Origin: Bacteroidota bacterium
GTDB lineage: Bacteria > Bacteroidota > Bacteroidia > Chitinophagales > Chitinophagaceae
Direction: 5' to 3'
Assembly: GCA_947461125.1 (NCBI GenBank)
Contig: CANHHX010000019.1
Coordinates: forward strand, 1-35,251
DNA length: 35,251 nt
Shown here: one piece after another, positions 33,790 to 35,251 of the stretch
Numbering within the stretch: the first letter of the stretch is position 1
How the letters are laid out: the number at the start of each line of letters is the position of its first letter
Notes under the pieces: generated by a model
Database searches by the model: none
What the model saw: the letters and a program-made list of their open reading frames with translations, nothing else
What the model was told of the DNA's origin: nothing
Program-made: the position numbers and the translations under genes

Positions 33790-35064
33790 TTAGCGCATTT
33801 CCCAATCAATAATTTGATTGGCCCATTCGGCCCTATATGGAGTGTTGATTCTGATATAATTATCTGTGTACCCTTCCATCATTCCATTTTTATTGAAGTC
33901 TTCAAAGAGTACTTTTCTAGAACTGCCCACATGTGCTGCAGTAAAATATTGAAGCTTCATGAAAGATAAATTACGAAGCGTTTTATTGCGTTCATTTCTT
34001 GTAGCAACAGGTACTACTGGCTTTATTTCCAACGCTTTTGTATTGTCCCTTTCGGAATAGGTAAATACATGCAAGTAGCTTATATCTAAGTTGTGTAAAA
34101 AGTCAAAAGTTTCTTTAAAGTGCGCATCTGTTTCGCCAGGAAATCCAACAATCACATCCACCCCAATGGCGCAGTGTGGGATCATTTTCTTAATTAGTGC
34201 CACTCTTTCTTGATACAATTCTTTTTTATAGCGCCTGCGCATTAAACCTAATATATCGGCACTACCGCTTTGAAGTGGTATATGGAAATGTGGCATGAAC
34301 TTTTTACTCTTCGCAACAAATTCAATAATCTCTGGCGTAAGTAAATTGGGTTCAATCGAAGATATCCTAAACCGTTCGATGCCTTCTACGTTATCAAGTG
34401 CTTGTATGAGGTCAAAAAAGGTTTCGGTATGTTTTTCGCCATTGGGACCTTTTCCAAAATCACCTAAATTAACACCCGTTAAAACAATTTCTTTGGCCCC
34501 ACTAGCTGCCACCGTTTTTGCTTGCGCCACTACATTAGCCACCAAATCACTTCTACTTTTACCCCTGGCCATAGGGATGGTGCAAAAAGAACAGTTATAA
34601 TCGCAACCATCCTGTACTTTTAAAAAGCAGCGGGTTCTATCATTTTGTGAAAAAGAGGCCGTGAAACCTGTTACATCTGCAATATCGCAACTGCAAATGG
34701 TAGCTGGATTTCCTTTGGATAGGGTGCTGATATGGCTTGCAATATTAAACTTTTCGGCAGCACCTAAAACCAGGTCAACGCCTGGGATTGCTGCAATTTG
34801 AGCGGGTTTTAACTGCGCATAACAGCCCGTAATTACTACAAAGCTTTCGGGTGCTCTTTTTTGAATGCGGCGTACAATTTGCCTACATTCCTTGTCTGCA
34901 TTGTCTGTCACAGAACAGGTATTGATAACGTACACGTCGGCGAGGTCTTCAAACTCTTTTTTATCAAAGCCTTCCTGTTCTAGCATTCTAGAAAGGGTAG
35001 AGGTTTCTGAAAAGTTAAGTTTGCAGCCCAGTGTATGAAAGGCAACGGTTCTATTTTGACTCAT
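33790..35064 (-). CDS. mtaB: tRNA t6A37 methylthiotransferase
   Basis: MtaB adds a methylthio group to t6A at position 37 of tRNAs reading ANN codons, giving ms2t6A. The 424-residue protein has the N-terminal methylthiotransferase domain with cluster-binding Cys14 (TLGCKLNFSE), Cys50 (NTCSVTD) and Cys81 (GCYAQ). The radical-SAM triad is Cys154, Cys158 and Cys161 (CDYNCSFC), followed by GEKH-type spacing and GVDVIVGFPGET. The C-terminal TRAM-like region (about 365-424) is short. HTLGCKLNFSE favours MtaB over MiaB or RimO. A putative -7 box lies seven bases before the ATG. Confidence 0.92.
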   Translation of the reverse strand: MSQNRTVAFHTLGCKLNFSETSTLSRMLEQEGFDKKEFEDLADVYVINTCSVTDNADKECRQIVRRIQKRAPESFVVITGCYAQLKPAQIAAIPGVDLVLGAAEKFNIASHISTLSKGNPATICSCDIADVTGFTASFSQNDRTRCFLKVQDGCDYNCSFCTIPMARGKSRSDLVANVVAQAKTVAASGAKEIVLTGVNLGDFGKGPNGEKHTETFFDLIQALDNVEGIERFRISSIEPNLLTPEIIEFVAKSKKFMPHFHIPLQSGSADILGLMRRRYKKELYQERVALIKKMIPHCAIGVDVIVGFPGETDAHFKETFDFLHNLDISYLHVFTYSERDNTKALEIKPVVPVATRNERNKTLRNLSFMKLQYFTAAHVGSSRKVLFEDFNKNGMMEGYTDNYIRINTPYRAEWANQIIDWEMR

Positions 35065-35071
35065 GAGCCCA

Positions 35072-35079
35072 CAAAGATA
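35072..35079 (-). promoter_or_regulatory. Putative -7 box (TAnnTTTG) for mtaB
   Basis: On the minus strand this reads TATCTTTG, an exact consensus match, with seven bases to the mtaB ATG (35064). A transcription start at usual spacing would give almost no 5' leader. No -33 TTG at normal spacing. Confidence 0.42.
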
Positions 35080-35166
35080 AGCAGGAACAAGGATTTTTTG
35101 ACCCTTAATAGTATCTTAAAATACGAAATAATGGCCTTTGGGCTTTACATTTTACGATTAAAAAGT

Positions 35167-35174
35167 TATGTTTG
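35167..35174 (+). promoter_or_regulatory. Putative -7 box (TAnnTTTG) for the right-edge gene
   Basis: TATGTTTG matches the consensus exactly, 23 bases before the ATG at 35198. Divergent from the mtaB box about 90 bases away. Confidence 0.42.
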
Positions 35175-35197
35175 TCTGTCTTTTAAAACGAAGAATT

Positions 35198-35251
35198 ATG
35201 CTTTTTACCAGAATTAATAATTTGATTGGTTGGGTTGTGTTTTTGATTGCC
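35198..35251 (+). CDS. N-terminus of a probable DUF2723-family membrane protein, cut by window edge
   Basis: The frame opens at 35198 and encodes MLFTRINNLIGWVVFLIA before the window ends. INN-x-x-GW-VVFLIA is the recognisable opening of Bacteroidota DUF2723 proteins, large polytopic membrane proteins related to protein O-mannosyltransferase-type glycosyltransferases (their first membrane helix is followed by an EP-x-x-SWWDCGE motif that would lie outside). Only 18 codons are visible, so the call rests on resemblance of this short stretch and the promoter-like box upstream. Confidence 0.55.
   Translation, partial: MLFTRINNLIGWVVFLIA

Noticed and set aside
1..35251. CRISPR, insertion sequences, prophage, toxin-antitoxin or defence systems
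   Set aside because: No repeat-spacer pattern, transposase, integrase or terminal inverted repeats were seen on either strand; gene content is core metabolism and envelope functions.

Overview
The window reads as a chromosomal segment from a member of the Bacteroidota, most likely a Chitinophagaceae-type aerobe (inference). The signs are moderately AT-rich coding DNA, almost no Shine-Dalgarno sequences, repeated matches to the Bacteroidota -7 promoter box TAnnTTTG, two large outer-membrane barrels with carboxypeptidase-regulatory N-termini, a UpxY/NusG-like antiterminator, and the start of a probable DUF2723 protein. Nearly every gene belongs to a recognisable core or clade-typical family. 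I see no insertion sequence, prophage, CRISPR array, toxin-antitoxin pair or obvious defence system.

Layout, left to right. (1) 1-4471: the 3' nine-tenths of rpoC, a strong hairpin, and an OmpH/Skp-like periplasmic chaperone with its own terminator. (2) 4472-8504: a tight four-gene run of APC permease, heptose-7-phosphate kinase, isoaspartyl peptidase and ispD. (3) 8536-17754: the most interesting region. A TAnnTTTG promoter is followed at once by a 19-residue leader peptide with three consecutive Trp codons and a GC-rich intrinsic terminator, a classical trp attenuator. It is followed by a full trpE-G-D-C-F-B-A operon that runs, without a visible promoter or terminator, into hisH-hisA-hisF-hisIE. 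The other histidine genes (hisG, D, C, B) are not in the window, so only the late part of the his pathway sits under the trp leader. (4) 17770-24302: a TlpA-like thioredoxin lipoprotein/periplasmic protein, a convergent ArsC/YffB-like protein, an outer-membrane barrel, and a three-gene minus-strand set (cytochrome-b-like membrane protein with two 4Fe-4S clusters, CCG-domain Fe-S protein, Bacteroidota-specific small protein). (5) 24403-30033: PyrR-like phosphoribosyltransferase, phosphoglucomutase/phosphomannomutase, Pcm isoaspartate methyltransferase, and an 890-residue outer-membrane barrel on the minus strand. (6) 30188-35251: DUF445 membrane protein, tRNA-His(GTG) with promoter and terminator, a Prc/Tsp-type S41 protease, an isolated UpxY/NusG-like gene, mtaB, and the first 18 codons of a DUF2723-like membrane protein at the right edge.

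How the genes work together: the trp/his block takes chorismate to tryptophan and the later phosphoribosyl intermediates to imidazole-glycerol phosphate and AICAR. Both branches consume PRPP-derived substrates and glutamine. IaaA and Pcm both deal with isoaspartyl damage but sit about 19 kb apart. OmpH, Prc and the two barrels belong to envelope biogenesis and turnover. No stretch longer than 300 bases lacks a gene.
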